The translations under genes and the position numbers were made by a program. Below the pieces are notes generated by a model. That model was not told the DNA's origin and made no database searches. It worked only from the letters and a program-made list of their open reading frames with translations. Positions 1 to 7,381 of a stretch of DNA of 15,079 bases are shown here, piece after piece (position 1 is the first letter of the stretch; each line of letters starts with the position of its first letter). This DNA comes from Spirochaetae bacterium HGW-Spirochaetae-9 (GTDB taxonomy: Bacteria; Spirochaetota; Spirochaetia; Treponematales; Rectinemataceae): positions 1 to 15,079 of the forward strand of contig PGXP01000005.1 in NCBI GenBank assembly GCA_002839205.1. The letters are read 5' to 3'.

Positions 1-1456
1 CCTTCGACTCGAAGGGGTAGACATCGGCCGTCATGCCGTCCTCGCTGACGACAGCCCTCAATGCGACGACGTAGCCATATTTCCTTTCGTCGCCAGCGAC
101 ACCCACGGAGCGGATGGGCAGGAGGACACAGAAAGCCTGCCATATCTTGTCATACAGCCCGCGCTCGCGCAGCTCGGCGATGTAGACGGCGTCGGCAGCC
201 CTCAGGATGTCGCATTTTTCCTTCGTCACCTCGCCCAGTATCCTCACGCCGAGCCCTGGTCCAGGAAAAGGATGGCGCCCCACAATGTGGGTCGGCAGGC
301 CCAGGAGGCGGCCGAGGTCGCGCACTTCGTCCTTGTAGAGTCGGTCCAGTGGTTCGATCACCCTCCCCTCGGCTCTTTTCTTTTCTATCAGCGGGCTTCG
401 CACGTTGTGATGGCTCTTGATAACCTGGGCTTTCTTGCCCACGCCCTTCCCCGATTCGATGAGGTCGGTGTAGAGGGTTCCCTGAACGAGGAAAGCCTCG
501 GGGATGCCCAGGCGAGCGACTTCGCGCTCCTGAATCGTAATGAAGAGGTCACCTATGATCCTGCGCTTTTTCTCGGGATCGGCCTCGCCCGCCAGAGCGG
601 CGAGGAATTCGGCTTCGGCATCGACCTTGTGCAGGTGCCGGGCTCCGAGTGACGAGAGGTTTTTCATCACCTCCTCGCTCTCGGCGGCGCGCATGAGGCC
701 CGTGTCGATGTAGAGGAGGTAGACCTGTCCCGGATCGAGAACCTTGAGGAGGAAGGCGCCCGCCACGGTGGAATCGACACCACCCGAGATGAGGAGGAGG
801 ACGGGCGATGTGCCGACCTTCTCACGTATCTTTTCAGCCTCGCGCTCAAGATAGGCCTTCATTGACCAGCCCTTTCCTGCTCGGCATATACCGATAACGA
901 AATTTTCGAGTATTTTCGTACCGAACTCGCAGTGGCTCACTTCGGGATGGAACTGGACGCCCCATCGGGGCAGCGTTCCATGCGCGAGGGCGGCGGGGAT
1001 GCCGCCTTCCGACTCGGCCAGGATCTCCCAGCCGGGAGCCGCTTTCAGGATGGAATCCCCGTGACTCATCCAGCTGGAGAATTCGCGTCCAACATCCGAG
1101 AAAAGAGGATTCGAGACGCCTTTTACCAACAGCGATACCGGCTTTCGCCCATATTCACGCTCGGGGAGCCGCTCGACAACTCCTCCCGAGTCCAGTGTCA
1201 TCCGCTGGATGCCGTAGCAGATCCCCAGCATCGGCAAAGCGCTCGCGTAGAGGGACGCATGGGGAGGGGGAGATCCCGCCTCGTAGGCACTGTAGGGCGA
1301 ACCCGAGAGGATGATGCCTGAGCAGTCCTGCAGGGCTTGGGCGTCCAGCTCCGCTTCTCCCGGGATTATCTCCGAGTAAACGCCCAGCTCCCTCACCCTG
1401 CGGCCGATGAGCTGGGTGTACTGACTGCCGTAGTCAAGTATCAGGATCTTATCCAC
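1..1456 (-). CDS. guaA: GMP synthase, glutamine-hydrolysing (C-terminus cut by window edge)
   Basis: Amidates XMP to GMP with glutamine and ATP, the last step of GMP synthesis in the cytoplasm. The frame is open from a GTG at 1454-1456 to the left edge, 485 codons. It begins VDKILILDYGSQ. The class I glutamine amidotransferase domain shows the nucleophile Cys80 in LGICYG and the His170/Glu172 pair in QFHPEVSH. The ATP-pyrophosphatase domain follows, with its P-loop SGGVDS at 224-229, and later FPGPGLGVRILGE and a C-terminal dimerisation region. Compared with the roughly 510-525 residues usual for GuaA, some 25-40 C-terminal residues lie outside the window. AAGGAGAG stands 3 bases before the GTG and decides the start. 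The gene overlaps the end of purA by 16 bases, so the two are probably co-transcribed and translationally coupled. Identity is secure. Confidence 0.97.
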   Translation of the reverse strand, partial: MDKILILDYGSQYTQLIGRRVRELGVYSEIIPGEAELDAQALQDCSGIILSGSPYSAYEAGSPPPHASLYASALPMLGICYGIQRMTLDSGGVVERLPEREYGRKPVSLLVKGVSNPLFSDVGREFSSWMSHGDSILKAAPGWEILAESEGGIPAALAHGTLPRWGVQFHPEVSHCEFGTKILENFVIGICRAGKGWSMKAYLEREAEKIREKVGTSPVLLLISGGVDSTVAGAFLLKVLDPGQVYLLYIDTGLMRAAESEEVMKNLSSLGARHLHKVDAEAEFLAALAGEADPEKKRRIIGDLFITIQEREVARLGIPEAFLVQGTLYTDLIESGKGVGKKAQVIKSHHNVRSPLIEKKRAEGRVIEPLDRLYKDEVRDLGRLLGLPTHIVGRHPFPGPGLGVRILGEVTKEKCDILRAADAVYIAELRERGLYDKIWQAFCVLLPIRSVGVAGDERKYGYVVALRAVVSEDGMTADVYPFESK

Positions 1457-2670
1457 GGGCTCTCCTTGACGATCGTCTGCTGGCGGTCGGAGCCTACAGA
1501 GATGATGGAAACAGGGGTCTCGGTAAAGGCCTCGATGAACTGGACATACTCGCGGGCGCGCAGGGGCAGCTCGTCCCATGAAAGACAGGCGTCGATGCGC
1601 TCGTTCCAGCCGGGAAATTTCTTGAGAACGGGGGTAGCGCCCTGGAGGTCCGCGATCGAGGCGGGAAAATCCTCAACCAGCTTTCCATTGATCTTGTAGG
1701 CGACGCAGGCTTCGAATTCTCCAAGGTTATCGTAGACGTCGAGGTGGGTGAGGACGAGCCTGTCGATGGAATTGACGATGCAGGCATAGCGGAGGGCGAC
1801 GAGGTCGAGGTAACCACAGCGACGCGGCCTTCCCGTCGTTACGCCGAATTCGTTGCCAGTTGTCCTGATGTAATTGGAGAGGGAGCCGGGCGAATCGTCG
1901 GCGAATTCCGTCGGGAACGGTCCATTGCCAACCCTCGTGGTGTAGGCCTTGAAGACGCCAAGGATCCTGTCGATATTGCGCGGCCCGATGCCTCCCTGGG
2001 CGGCCGCGCCAGCCGCACAGGACATGCCCGAGGAAACATAGGGATAGGTTCCCGTGTCGATGTCGAGGAGGGCGCCCTGGGCTCCCTCGAAAAGGGTCCA
2101 TGCGTTCTTGTGGTGATGGAGATAGGAAGTTGCGTCGACCGACATGGGGAGGAGCTTGCCTCTCCACGCATCGAGGAAGGTCTTGTCGGCATCCGTGAGG
2201 TTGCAGAGCCTTTCCTCGTCATCGATATCGGCGAGCCGTATGCCGTCGCGGGAGGCCTTGAGCGAATAGGCCACGCCTATCCCCCTGCCCGTCGTGCCGA
2301 TGGGTTTCCTGCGCTGGCTGTCTATTTGCTTGTCCAGTTCCTTGTAGCGAGGCAGGACAATATGAGCCCTGTCGGAAATGAGAACCCGCCCTTCCCAATC
2401 GATGCCCTTTTCCTTGAGCCCGTCGAGTTCGGCGAAGAGAGCCTCGGGATCAATGACCATGCCACTTCCCAGTATGACCGTCTTGTCGGCATAGAGTATG
2501 CCCGAAGGGACGAGATGAAGGGCATAGCGCGTCCCCGAGAGAACGATCGTGTGGCCAGCGTTGGCGCCACCCGAAAACCGCACGACGATACCTGCTTCAT
2601 GGGCGAGATAATCGACGATCTTGCCTTTACCCTCATCGCCCCACTGGGCGCCGATAATCACTACATTCAT
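1441..2670 (-). CDS. purA: Adenylosuccinate synthetase
   Basis: Joins IMP and aspartate using GTP to give adenylosuccinate, the committed step to AMP. The 409 residues are slightly fewer than the roughly 430 of E. coli PurA but cover the whole protein. Visible family motifs are GAQWGDEGKGK at 7-17 (Asp12 matches the general base), NAGHT with the catalytic His40, GTTGRGIGVAY, the TRVGNGPFPTE loop and TTGRPRRCGYLD. AGGAG lies 7 bases before the ATG. The gene sits 70 bases after the GH57 gene, with no convincing terminator between them, and overlaps guaA at its 3' end. The two branches of purine synthesis below IMP are therefore made from one message. Confidence 0.97.
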   Translation of the reverse strand: MNVVIIGAQWGDEGKGKIVDYLAHEAGIVVRFSGGANAGHTIVLSGTRYALHLVPSGILYADKTVILGSGMVIDPEALFAELDGLKEKGIDWEGRVLISDRAHIVLPRYKELDKQIDSQRRKPIGTTGRGIGVAYSLKASRDGIRLADIDDEERLCNLTDADKTFLDAWRGKLLPMSVDATSYLHHHKNAWTLFEGAQGALLDIDTGTYPYVSSGMSCAAGAAAQGGIGPRNIDRILGVFKAYTTRVGNGPFPTEFADDSPGSLSNYIRTTGNEFGVTTGRPRRCGYLDLVALRYACIVNSIDRLVLTHLDVYDNLGEFEACVAYKINGKLVEDFPASIADLQGATPVLKKFPGWNERIDACLSWDELPLRAREYVQFIEAFTETPVSIISVGSDRQQTIVKESPWIRS

Positions 2671-2740
2671 TGTTTACTCCTGTCCGGGGCGCTTTTCTTC
2701 ATCCCGGGAATTGGCGCTTATGAAAAACAGCGGCAGCTGA

Positions 2741-4339
2741 TCAGTGCTTCTGTGCAAAAACCCGGTAGTTCATCTCCGGGAAAAGATTGTTTTTTTTCTC
2801 AAGGCTGGTCAGCCATTCGGTATCGACCGTGTTGGCGCAAAGCATTTCGTAGATGCGGGTGAAGTTGCCCACCGATTCCTCGATCTGGTGTTTGGCGAAG
2901 CTGCTCGACTGCCCCGACCGCAGAAGAAGAGGCCAATCCGACGACATCGTGAGAAGGGCTTCGCGTGCGCCCTGATTCAGAATTCGCTCCCTCAAGCCCG
3001 ATTCGTTGGGAAATCGCTCCACGAGTTCCATCATTCTTCCGATAGCCTGATGACTATGCCTGTGTACCCAGTCGTTCGAACCGTCGAGCCATACCTCGGC
3101 ATAGCCGCCCTCCCCCCATGAAGAGAATTCAGGCTCTGATTCGGGGCTTTCGGGGAATTTTCGCTCATATTCGCCAAGTGTGACAAACTCGAGATCATCA
3201 TCCGCGTTCTTCCTGGCCGATGCCCGGAAGAGAGCCTCGAGAAATTGAGGACCTTCGAACCACCAGTGGCCGAAAAGCTCGGCGTCGTAGGGGCAGACGA
3301 TGAGGGGCTTGCGATCCTTCATCCAGAATGAAGCAGAACGGGCAGCCGCCTTTCTCTCAGCCAGAAATGCGTGGGCATGCTCGATAGCCTTGGCCCCGGC
3401 CGCCTGGGGCTCGTAAGGACGTTTTTGGTCGGTGTGGCCAGTCACTGCCCAATACTTGAACCCCGTCACCCCGTGGTCGATGCCATCACCCAGGAAGGGG
3501 CGAACATAGGACGAATCGAGATCGTAGCCTATGTCGCGGTAAAAGTCGCGGTAGGCGGGATCTGCGGGATAACCTTCGGTCTCCGACCAGACGGCCTTGG
3601 TGGCGCCAGCGTCGCGTACGAAGGCGGTGAGCCCCGAGGGATTCTTTATAGGCGAGAATGAGCCGTAAAAGGGCGTAGGCTGTCCAAGGAGGGCGCCACG
3701 CGTTGTCACGATGGTGTATTTGATGTTGTAGTTGTGGAGTATGTCGCCAAGCCCGGGGTACCAGCCGAACTGGGGCAACCAGAACCCCTGGGGATTTTTT
3801 CCAAACACGGAGCGGTGCGTTACGATGGCCGTCTCGATCTGGGCATGTATCGCCTGAGGCGCATCCTGGAAGAGGGGCAGAAAGGCATGGGTGGCGCTGC
3901 TGGTCAGAACCTCGATTCTTCCCTTTTTATAGAAAAAGTCGAAGGCTGAGAGGATGTTCCGCGCGTAGAGGTTTTCAAAATCCTCTTTGTTGCGCTGGTA
4001 TAGGACTTGATAGAGCTGGGAGAGAGGAGCGAATACCGAATCGCCAGAGAGCCTCTTTTTCTCGCTGGCGGCGAGGTCGAGCTGAAGATCCAGATAGGCA
4101 GAATAGCGGTCGCACAGCAGCTTGTCCGAAAGCATTGAGAGGAGGGTTGGGGAGATTGCAAGGCTCAGTTTGAAGGGCACGCCGTCCGCTTCAAGTTTGC
4201 GAAAAAGTCTCAGGAGGGGGAGATAGGTCTCCGAAATCGCCTCGAAGAGCCAACGCTCCTCAAAGAAAGGCTCGTATTCAGGTTTCCTGACAAAGGGAAG
4301 ATGGGCATTGAGCACCAGTGCGAGGCAAGGCTTATTCAT
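2741..4339 (-). CDS. GH57/DUF1957 protein, 1,4-alpha-glucan branching-enzyme-like, catalytic nucleophile replaced
   Basis: 532 residues, no signal peptide, related to the GH57 glucan branching enzymes (DUF1957 type). Family regions visible in order are LNAHLPFV at 10-17, the SATHAFLPL block near 148-156, GFWLPQFGWYPG around 185-196, PYDAELFGHWWFEG with the acid/base Asp352, and DWVHRHSHQA near the C-terminus. In active GH57 branching enzymes the third region reads WLPE and its Glu is the nucleophile. Here it is WLPQ (Gln190, codon CAG). The first region has Asn11 where many relatives have His; that change may be normal in this lineage. The protein may therefore be inactive, altered in activity, or a glucan-binding or regulatory partner. 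The ATG is preceded by AAGGGAAG. It follows the DUF4912 gene by 9 bases, which suggests a joint role. Family is certain, enzymatic activity doubtful. Confidence 0.9.
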   Translation of the reverse strand: MNKPCLALVLNAHLPFVRKPEYEPFFEERWLFEAISETYLPLLRLFRKLEADGVPFKLSLAISPTLLSMLSDKLLCDRYSAYLDLQLDLAASEKKRLSGDSVFAPLSQLYQVLYQRNKEDFENLYARNILSAFDFFYKKGRIEVLTSSATHAFLPLFQDAPQAIHAQIETAIVTHRSVFGKNPQGFWLPQFGWYPGLGDILHNYNIKYTIVTTRGALLGQPTPFYGSFSPIKNPSGLTAFVRDAGATKAVWSETEGYPADPAYRDFYRDIGYDLDSSYVRPFLGDGIDHGVTGFKYWAVTGHTDQKRPYEPQAAGAKAIEHAHAFLAERKAAARSASFWMKDRKPLIVCPYDAELFGHWWFEGPQFLEALFRASARKNADDDLEFVTLGEYERKFPESPESEPEFSSWGEGGYAEVWLDGSNDWVHRHSHQAIGRMMELVERFPNESGLRERILNQGAREALLTMSSDWPLLLRSGQSSSFAKHQIEESVGNFTRIYEMLCANTVDTEWLTSLEKKNNLFPEMNYRVFAQKH

Positions 4340-4348
4340 TGTCTTCCC

Positions 4349-5056
4349 TTATTCTCCATCGACCATGAGGATCCTGTTGGGATTCTCATCCTTCGGCTCA
4401 GTGAGGTGGAGTCCCTCCATGCCGGAGAGAATCAACAGGCTTTTTGTGATTTGAGGCATTTGCTGCGTTCGACGCAAGTAGTAGAAAGGCATCCTCACTT
4501 CGTTGGAACGGGCAAGGGCTTTTATCCTTTCGCCCTTGTGGAGGCAAAGATCCACCCTATAGCTCGAACCAGGCTGGGGGATATTGATGTACCATTTCCA
4601 GTCGTCGAGGGTAATGCTGATGTCAAAAAAATCCTTTTTGCGTTCATGCTGGCCATTCAGCTCTATGACACGGAGGAAGAGACCTGCCTGAAGATCTTCC
4701 TCTGCAAGGGGAATCCGTTTCTGCTCGGAAATGTCCCAGTAGGCATAGATCCAAGAGGGATCACGGGGGAGAGCGCGAATCATCGTTTCGTTGTAGCGCT
4801 CGGGAATACCGGCTTGATCGCTGGTATGAACACCGGCAAGGTACGATACATGGGATCCGCCGGAAAGCTTTTTCTCCTCCACGTGACCTGTCCCATCATG
4901 GCTGAAGACTCTTTCCCTGTCATCATCCTCCAGCGCCGTGATGATCTCCTCAACGACAAAGGGTCGATCCAGGCCTTCGGGAATATAGACACCCATGCGT
5001 TCGGCCAACAGGAGGAGCTCCTGGTCCGAGAGTAACGAAAGCTTTTCTGGATTCAC
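4349..5056 (-). CDS. DUF4912 domain protein
   Basis: A 235-residue protein from the chosen GTG. The hallmark of DUF4912 is clear: YNETMIRALPRDPSWIYAYW at 88-107, then a beta-rich part with FFDISI, WKWYINIP and SSYRVDLCL, ending in IKALARSNEVRMP. The N-terminal part (VNPEKLSLLSDQELLLLAER onward) looks like a short helical SAP-like region. The family's biochemical role is not established; its position next to a GH57/DUF1957 gene suggests work on glycogen or alpha-glucan. The start is uncertain. The frame is open to a GTG at 5164, but that route runs through the 20-bp tandem repeat and has no ribosome site. GTG 5056 follows AGGGAC directly and lies 6 bases after a possible -10 box. ATG 4996 has no ribosome site and would cut into conserved sequence. 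Confidence 0.85.
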   Translation of the reverse strand: MNPEKLSLLSDQELLLLAERMGVYIPEGLDRPFVVEEIITALEDDDRERVFSHDGTGHVEEKKLSGGSHVSYLAGVHTSDQAGIPERYNETMIRALPRDPSWIYAYWDISEQKRIPLAEEDLQAGLFLRVIELNGQHERKKDFFDISITLDDWKWYINIPQPGSSYRVDLCLHKGERIKALARSNEVRMPFYYLRRTQQMPQITKSLLILSGMEGLHLTEPKDENPNRILMVDGE

Positions 5057-5062
5057 GTCCCT

Positions 5063-5096
5063 ATAGTGAAAAATGCCAGCCTGATTGTCAAGTATA
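5063..5096 (-). promoter_or_regulatory. Candidate promoter(s) for the DUF4912-GH57-purA-guaA genes
   Basis: On the minus strand a perfect -35 TTGACA (5086-5091) is followed after 17 bases by CACTAT (5063-5068), a weak -10. That would start RNA at about 5056, on the GTG codon. A second possible -10, CTATACT (5091-5097), overlaps the TTGACA; it has no -35 at the right distance but matches -10 boxes elsewhere in the window. The site lies just after the hairpin repeat behind pcnB, so it could uncouple these genes from pcnB. Sequence match only. Confidence 0.45.
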
Positions 5097-5156
5097 GGCG
5101 CAGGGCGCCCGGGTTCGGCGCAGGGCGCCCGGGTTCGGCGCAGAGCGCCCGGGGTA
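5097..5156. repeat. Three tandem 20-bp GC-rich repeats, each a mini-hairpin
   Basis: Units at 5097-5116, 5117-5136 and 5137-5156. The first two are identical; the third differs at three positions. Each contains GGCGC-NNN-GCGCC, a perfect 5-bp stem with a 3-base loop, on either strand. The array lies between the pcnB stop (5169) and the predicted DUF4912 promoter. The period is not a multiple of three, so changes in copy number would break any reading frame; this argues that the array is non-coding. Confidence 0.9.
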
Positions 5157-5168
5157 CAGCGCACAGTG

Positions 5169-6302
5169 TCACGCCGAAGCCGGCGTTCTTCTTCTCCCTG
5201 TCTTAGGCGGCCTTTGGAGGATAGACAAGCCAGATCCCCTCAGAATCATGAGCACGGCTGCCTCCAGTTCGACGCGGGGAGGATTCATCGGCTGGATAAA
5301 AGCCCGTGCCGAGAGCAAGGCATCCCGAAATATCTCGCTGGAGAATTCTACCGTTTTCTCTTCCTGCAGTATCCAGGATTTGAGGAAGTACGAAAGAATC
5401 ACCGAAAGCTTCTGCTTCCCCCTGGACGAAGGATCTTCTCCACTCCCCTCGATATCGCTGTCGCTTATGTCAATCTGCAGGGTATCAAGGGCTTTTAGGT
5501 CGGCAAAAAGCCTTTTCGAATAGCCAATATCTGCCTGGATTTTTATCCAGACAGAAGGGACAAAGTATTCAAGAAGCTTGTATTCGCTCAGGACGCGAAA
5601 TATAGGCTCGGCTTTGCCTGAAGCCAGAATCTTGAAAAACTCCTCGGTCATTCTCGACGCGCTCACCTTGGCAAGAAGGTGGGCATCGCGCTTTATGGCA
5701 TGTCTGAGAACAAAGGGTATCTTGAAGCCAGCCAGAGCTCCGTACTTCATGCCGCGTATTATCCGCACCGGATCTTCATCAAAAATTCGGCTCAATGGAA
5801 TGATGGGCTTGATCTTTCCCGTCTTCAGGTCTTTGTACCCTCCGACAAAATCGACGAGGTTTCCGTCCGTCGGGTCGTAATAGAGGGCATTGAACGTAAA
5901 ATCCCTTCGAAGAACATCCTCGTCCATGGTGCCGAATTCATTGCCCACCGATCCATTTCTGTTGGACCTGAAGGTACTCACTTCGAAAATAGTACCTCCG
6001 GCCGTGATGTGAACAAGGCGGAATCGTTTACCTATGATGCGTGCGTTGCGGAAAAGTTTCTTTATTTTTGTGGGGAGGGCATCGGTGACGAGATCAAAAT
6101 CCTTGGGTTTTTTATTCTGCAGGAGGTCGCGTACGGCGCCGCCGACGATGTATGCCTGATGTCCGGCGCCTTTGAGCCGTTCGATAATTCGGGCGGCCTC
6201 GGGGTCGATCATGGCCTTTCCTATGCCGTGTTCGCGTTCCGTGTAAATGCGTGCCTGTTCGACAGGCTTTCCATTTTTATCTCTGCGGTATCGGATGAAC
6301 AC
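5169..6302 (-). CDS. pcnB: Poly(A) polymerase / CCA-adding-type nucleotidyltransferase (PcnB family)
   Basis: Class II polymerase-beta-superfamily nucleotidyltransferase that adds nucleotides to RNA 3' ends in the cytoplasm; 377 residues. Motifs: GGAVRD at 54-59, the metal-binding DFD at 68-70, IIGKRFRLVHI at 89-99, RRDFTFNAL at 132-140 and DEDPVRIIRGMKYGA further on. The IGKRFRLVH segment is the signature I associate with poly(A) polymerases rather than CCA enzymes, and the basic tail (PKTGRRRTPASA) also fits PcnB. In bacteria with a single such gene it may still do tRNA CCA repair, so the exact activity is open. GTG 6302 is preferred over the adjoining TTG (6305) because GAGG lies 7 bases before it. 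The hydrolase stop is 67 bases upstream. Confidence 0.9.
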   Translation of the reverse strand: MFIRYRRDKNGKPVEQARIYTEREHGIGKAMIDPEAARIIERLKGAGHQAYIVGGAVRDLLQNKKPKDFDLVTDALPTKIKKLFRNARIIGKRFRLVHITAGGTIFEVSTFRSNRNGSVGNEFGTMDEDVLRRDFTFNALYYDPTDGNLVDFVGGYKDLKTGKIKPIIPLSRIFDEDPVRIIRGMKYGALAGFKIPFVLRHAIKRDAHLLAKVSASRMTEEFFKILASGKAEPIFRVLSEYKLLEYFVPSVWIKIQADIGYSKRLFADLKALDTLQIDISDSDIEGSGEDPSSRGKQKLSVILSYFLKSWILQEEKTVEFSSEIFRDALLSARAFIQPMNPPRVELEAAVLMILRGSGLSILQRPPKTGRRRTPASA

Positions 6303-6347
6303 CAAGAAGCCTCACTCATCCCACGTCTTTCGCCTCAAAACAGGGCG

Positions 6348-6377
6348 ATTATGCAACAGGCCTTATCCCTTATGCAA
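6348..6377 (-). promoter_or_regulatory. Candidate pcnB promoter with direct repeats
   Basis: On the minus strand TTGCAT (6372-6377) and CATAAT (6348-6353) are 18 bases apart, placing a start near 6341 and a leader of about 40 bases before the pcnB GTG. Both boxes sit in copies of the 8-mer TTGCATAA, repeated exactly 21 bases apart. The upstream copy covers the stop codon of the preceding hydrolase gene. Moderate match only. Confidence 0.4.
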
Positions 6378-7296
6378 GATGCCTGAGGAACCAGTCGCCA
6401 ATGTCGGAAAGGACTTCAGCCCTGTTCAACTCGTTGAGGCTTTCGTGCCTGCCGCCTTCGTAGCATTTCGATTCGAAATCCACCAGGCCGAGTTCCTTGA
6501 TGTTTCGTGCAAGCTTTTCGCATCCAGCCCGCATGCCGATGACGGGATCCTTCGAGCCGCAGAAGAGATAGATCGGAAGGCTTGTGGGCACGCTTTCCAG
6601 AAAATTGTCCGAATAGACCTTGCGCAAACCCCGCATGAGATCGTCGTAAAAGCCATAGGAGCAGACAAAATTGCATTTCGGGTCGGCAATATAGGCGTCT
6701 ACAACTTTCTGATCCCTGCTTATCCAGTCGGAACCTGTTCTGGCGTTGGGCACGGTTTTGGCATAGGCGCCGAAGGTCATCGATCGCGGCAAATGGGCCG
6801 GGGCGTGAGCACCCTTCAGGGTTATGCCCAGGCGGACGACGATGCCGCCGAAAAAATCTAGAATGGGGGTGGGATTTTCAGGCGGAGCCGAGAGGACAAC
6901 ACCTTCCAGATACTTGCCATATACGCTGCAGAGGGCCATGCCCAGGAGGGCGCCGAAGGAATGGCCAAAATAGTAGAGAGGAAGTCCGCCCTGCTCCTTC
7001 GCCGCAAAATCGCCCAGCTCGATGAGATCATCAAGTACCCTTTCGAAACCGTTCGTATCCGCCAGGTAACCGCGATCAGCGTCTCTATCCGTGTCGCCAT
7101 GGCCTCGGAGATCGGGAAGGTAGGCTGCCAGACCTATGGACGCCAAAGATTCAGCGAGATCGAGAAAGCGGCCACCATAATCGTTCATGCCATGGCCGAT
7201 CACCACCACAGCCCTAGCTTTGGAGGAAGGAGTCACTTTTAGGTACGCAATGTGCTTCCCGTCGGAGGCCTTGAATCTCAATCCGCTTTCTGTCAT
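6370..7296 (-). CDS. Alpha/beta hydrolase, monoacylglycerol lipase / lysophospholipase type (serine aminopeptidase S33 fold)
   Basis: 308-residue cytoplasmic hydrolase with no signal peptide or membrane segment. The fold's landmarks are visible: the oxyanion-side VVVIGHGMNDYGG at 30-42, LPDLRGHGDTD at 60-70, the nucleophile elbow GHSFG with Ser113, the acid Asp250 in GSKDPVIG and the base His284 in GGRHESLNE. This matches the Hydrolase_4 / PldB group that cleaves monoacylglycerols or lysophospholipids; the true substrate cannot be read from sequence. The frame stays open upstream to 7668, but that part lies antisense to tsaE and beyond the predicted promoter. ATG 7296 has GGAGGAAG just upstream and starts the conserved region. 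It may head the transcript that continues into pcnB. Confidence 0.88.
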   Translation of the reverse strand: MTESGLRFKASDGKHIAYLKVTPSSKARAVVVIGHGMNDYGGRFLDLAESLASIGLAAYLPDLRGHGDTDRDADRGYLADTNGFERVLDDLIELGDFAAKEQGGLPLYYFGHSFGALLGMALCSVYGKYLEGVVLSAPPENPTPILDFFGGIVVRLGITLKGAHAPAHLPRSMTFGAYAKTVPNARTGSDWISRDQKVVDAYIADPKCNFVCSYGFYDDLMRGLRKVYSDNFLESVPTSLPIYLFCGSKDPVIGMRAGCEKLARNIKELGLVDFESKCYEGGRHESLNELNRAEVLSDIGDWFLRHLA

Positions 7297-7352
7297 GCGC
7301 TTCCTCCATGAAACAAGGGTTGTTCGCTGCGGCAACCCTATCCCTATGACCA

Positions 7353-7381
7353 AGTATAGGTTCTGATCGATGCTGGCACAA
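7353..7381 (-). promoter_or_regulatory. Promoter for the alpha/beta hydrolase gene
   Basis: TTGTGC (7376-7381), a 17-base spacer and TATACT (7353-7358) on the minus strand give a start near 7346 and a leader of about 50 bases with a good ribosome site before ATG 7296. Its -35 box overlaps that of the divergent tsaE promoter. Confidence 0.6.

Noticed and set aside
1..1456. Frameshifted or broken guaA
   Set aside because: The frame is continuous from GTG 1456 to the left edge with all catalytic residues; it is only cut by the window.
2715..2750. Possible terminator between the GH57 gene and purA
   Set aside because: Only a 4-bp stem (CAGC/GCTG) before five T's on the minus strand; too weak to call.
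1744..2862. 372-codon open frame on the plus strand opposite purA
   Set aside because: Fully antisense to a certain gene, starts without a ribosome site and its product resembles no family. Long antisense frames are common in GC-rich coding DNA.
4301..5035. 244-codon plus-strand frame opposite the DUF4912 gene
   Set aside because: Antisense shadow; the minus-strand product has clear family motifs and this one has none.
5097..5156. CRISPR-like array
   Set aside because: Units are directly adjacent without spacers, and there are no cas genes nearby.
5057..5164. GTG 5164 as start of the DUF4912 protein
   Set aside because: The extra residues are translated from the 20-bp hairpin repeat, there is no ribosome site, and promoter boxes lie downstream of it.
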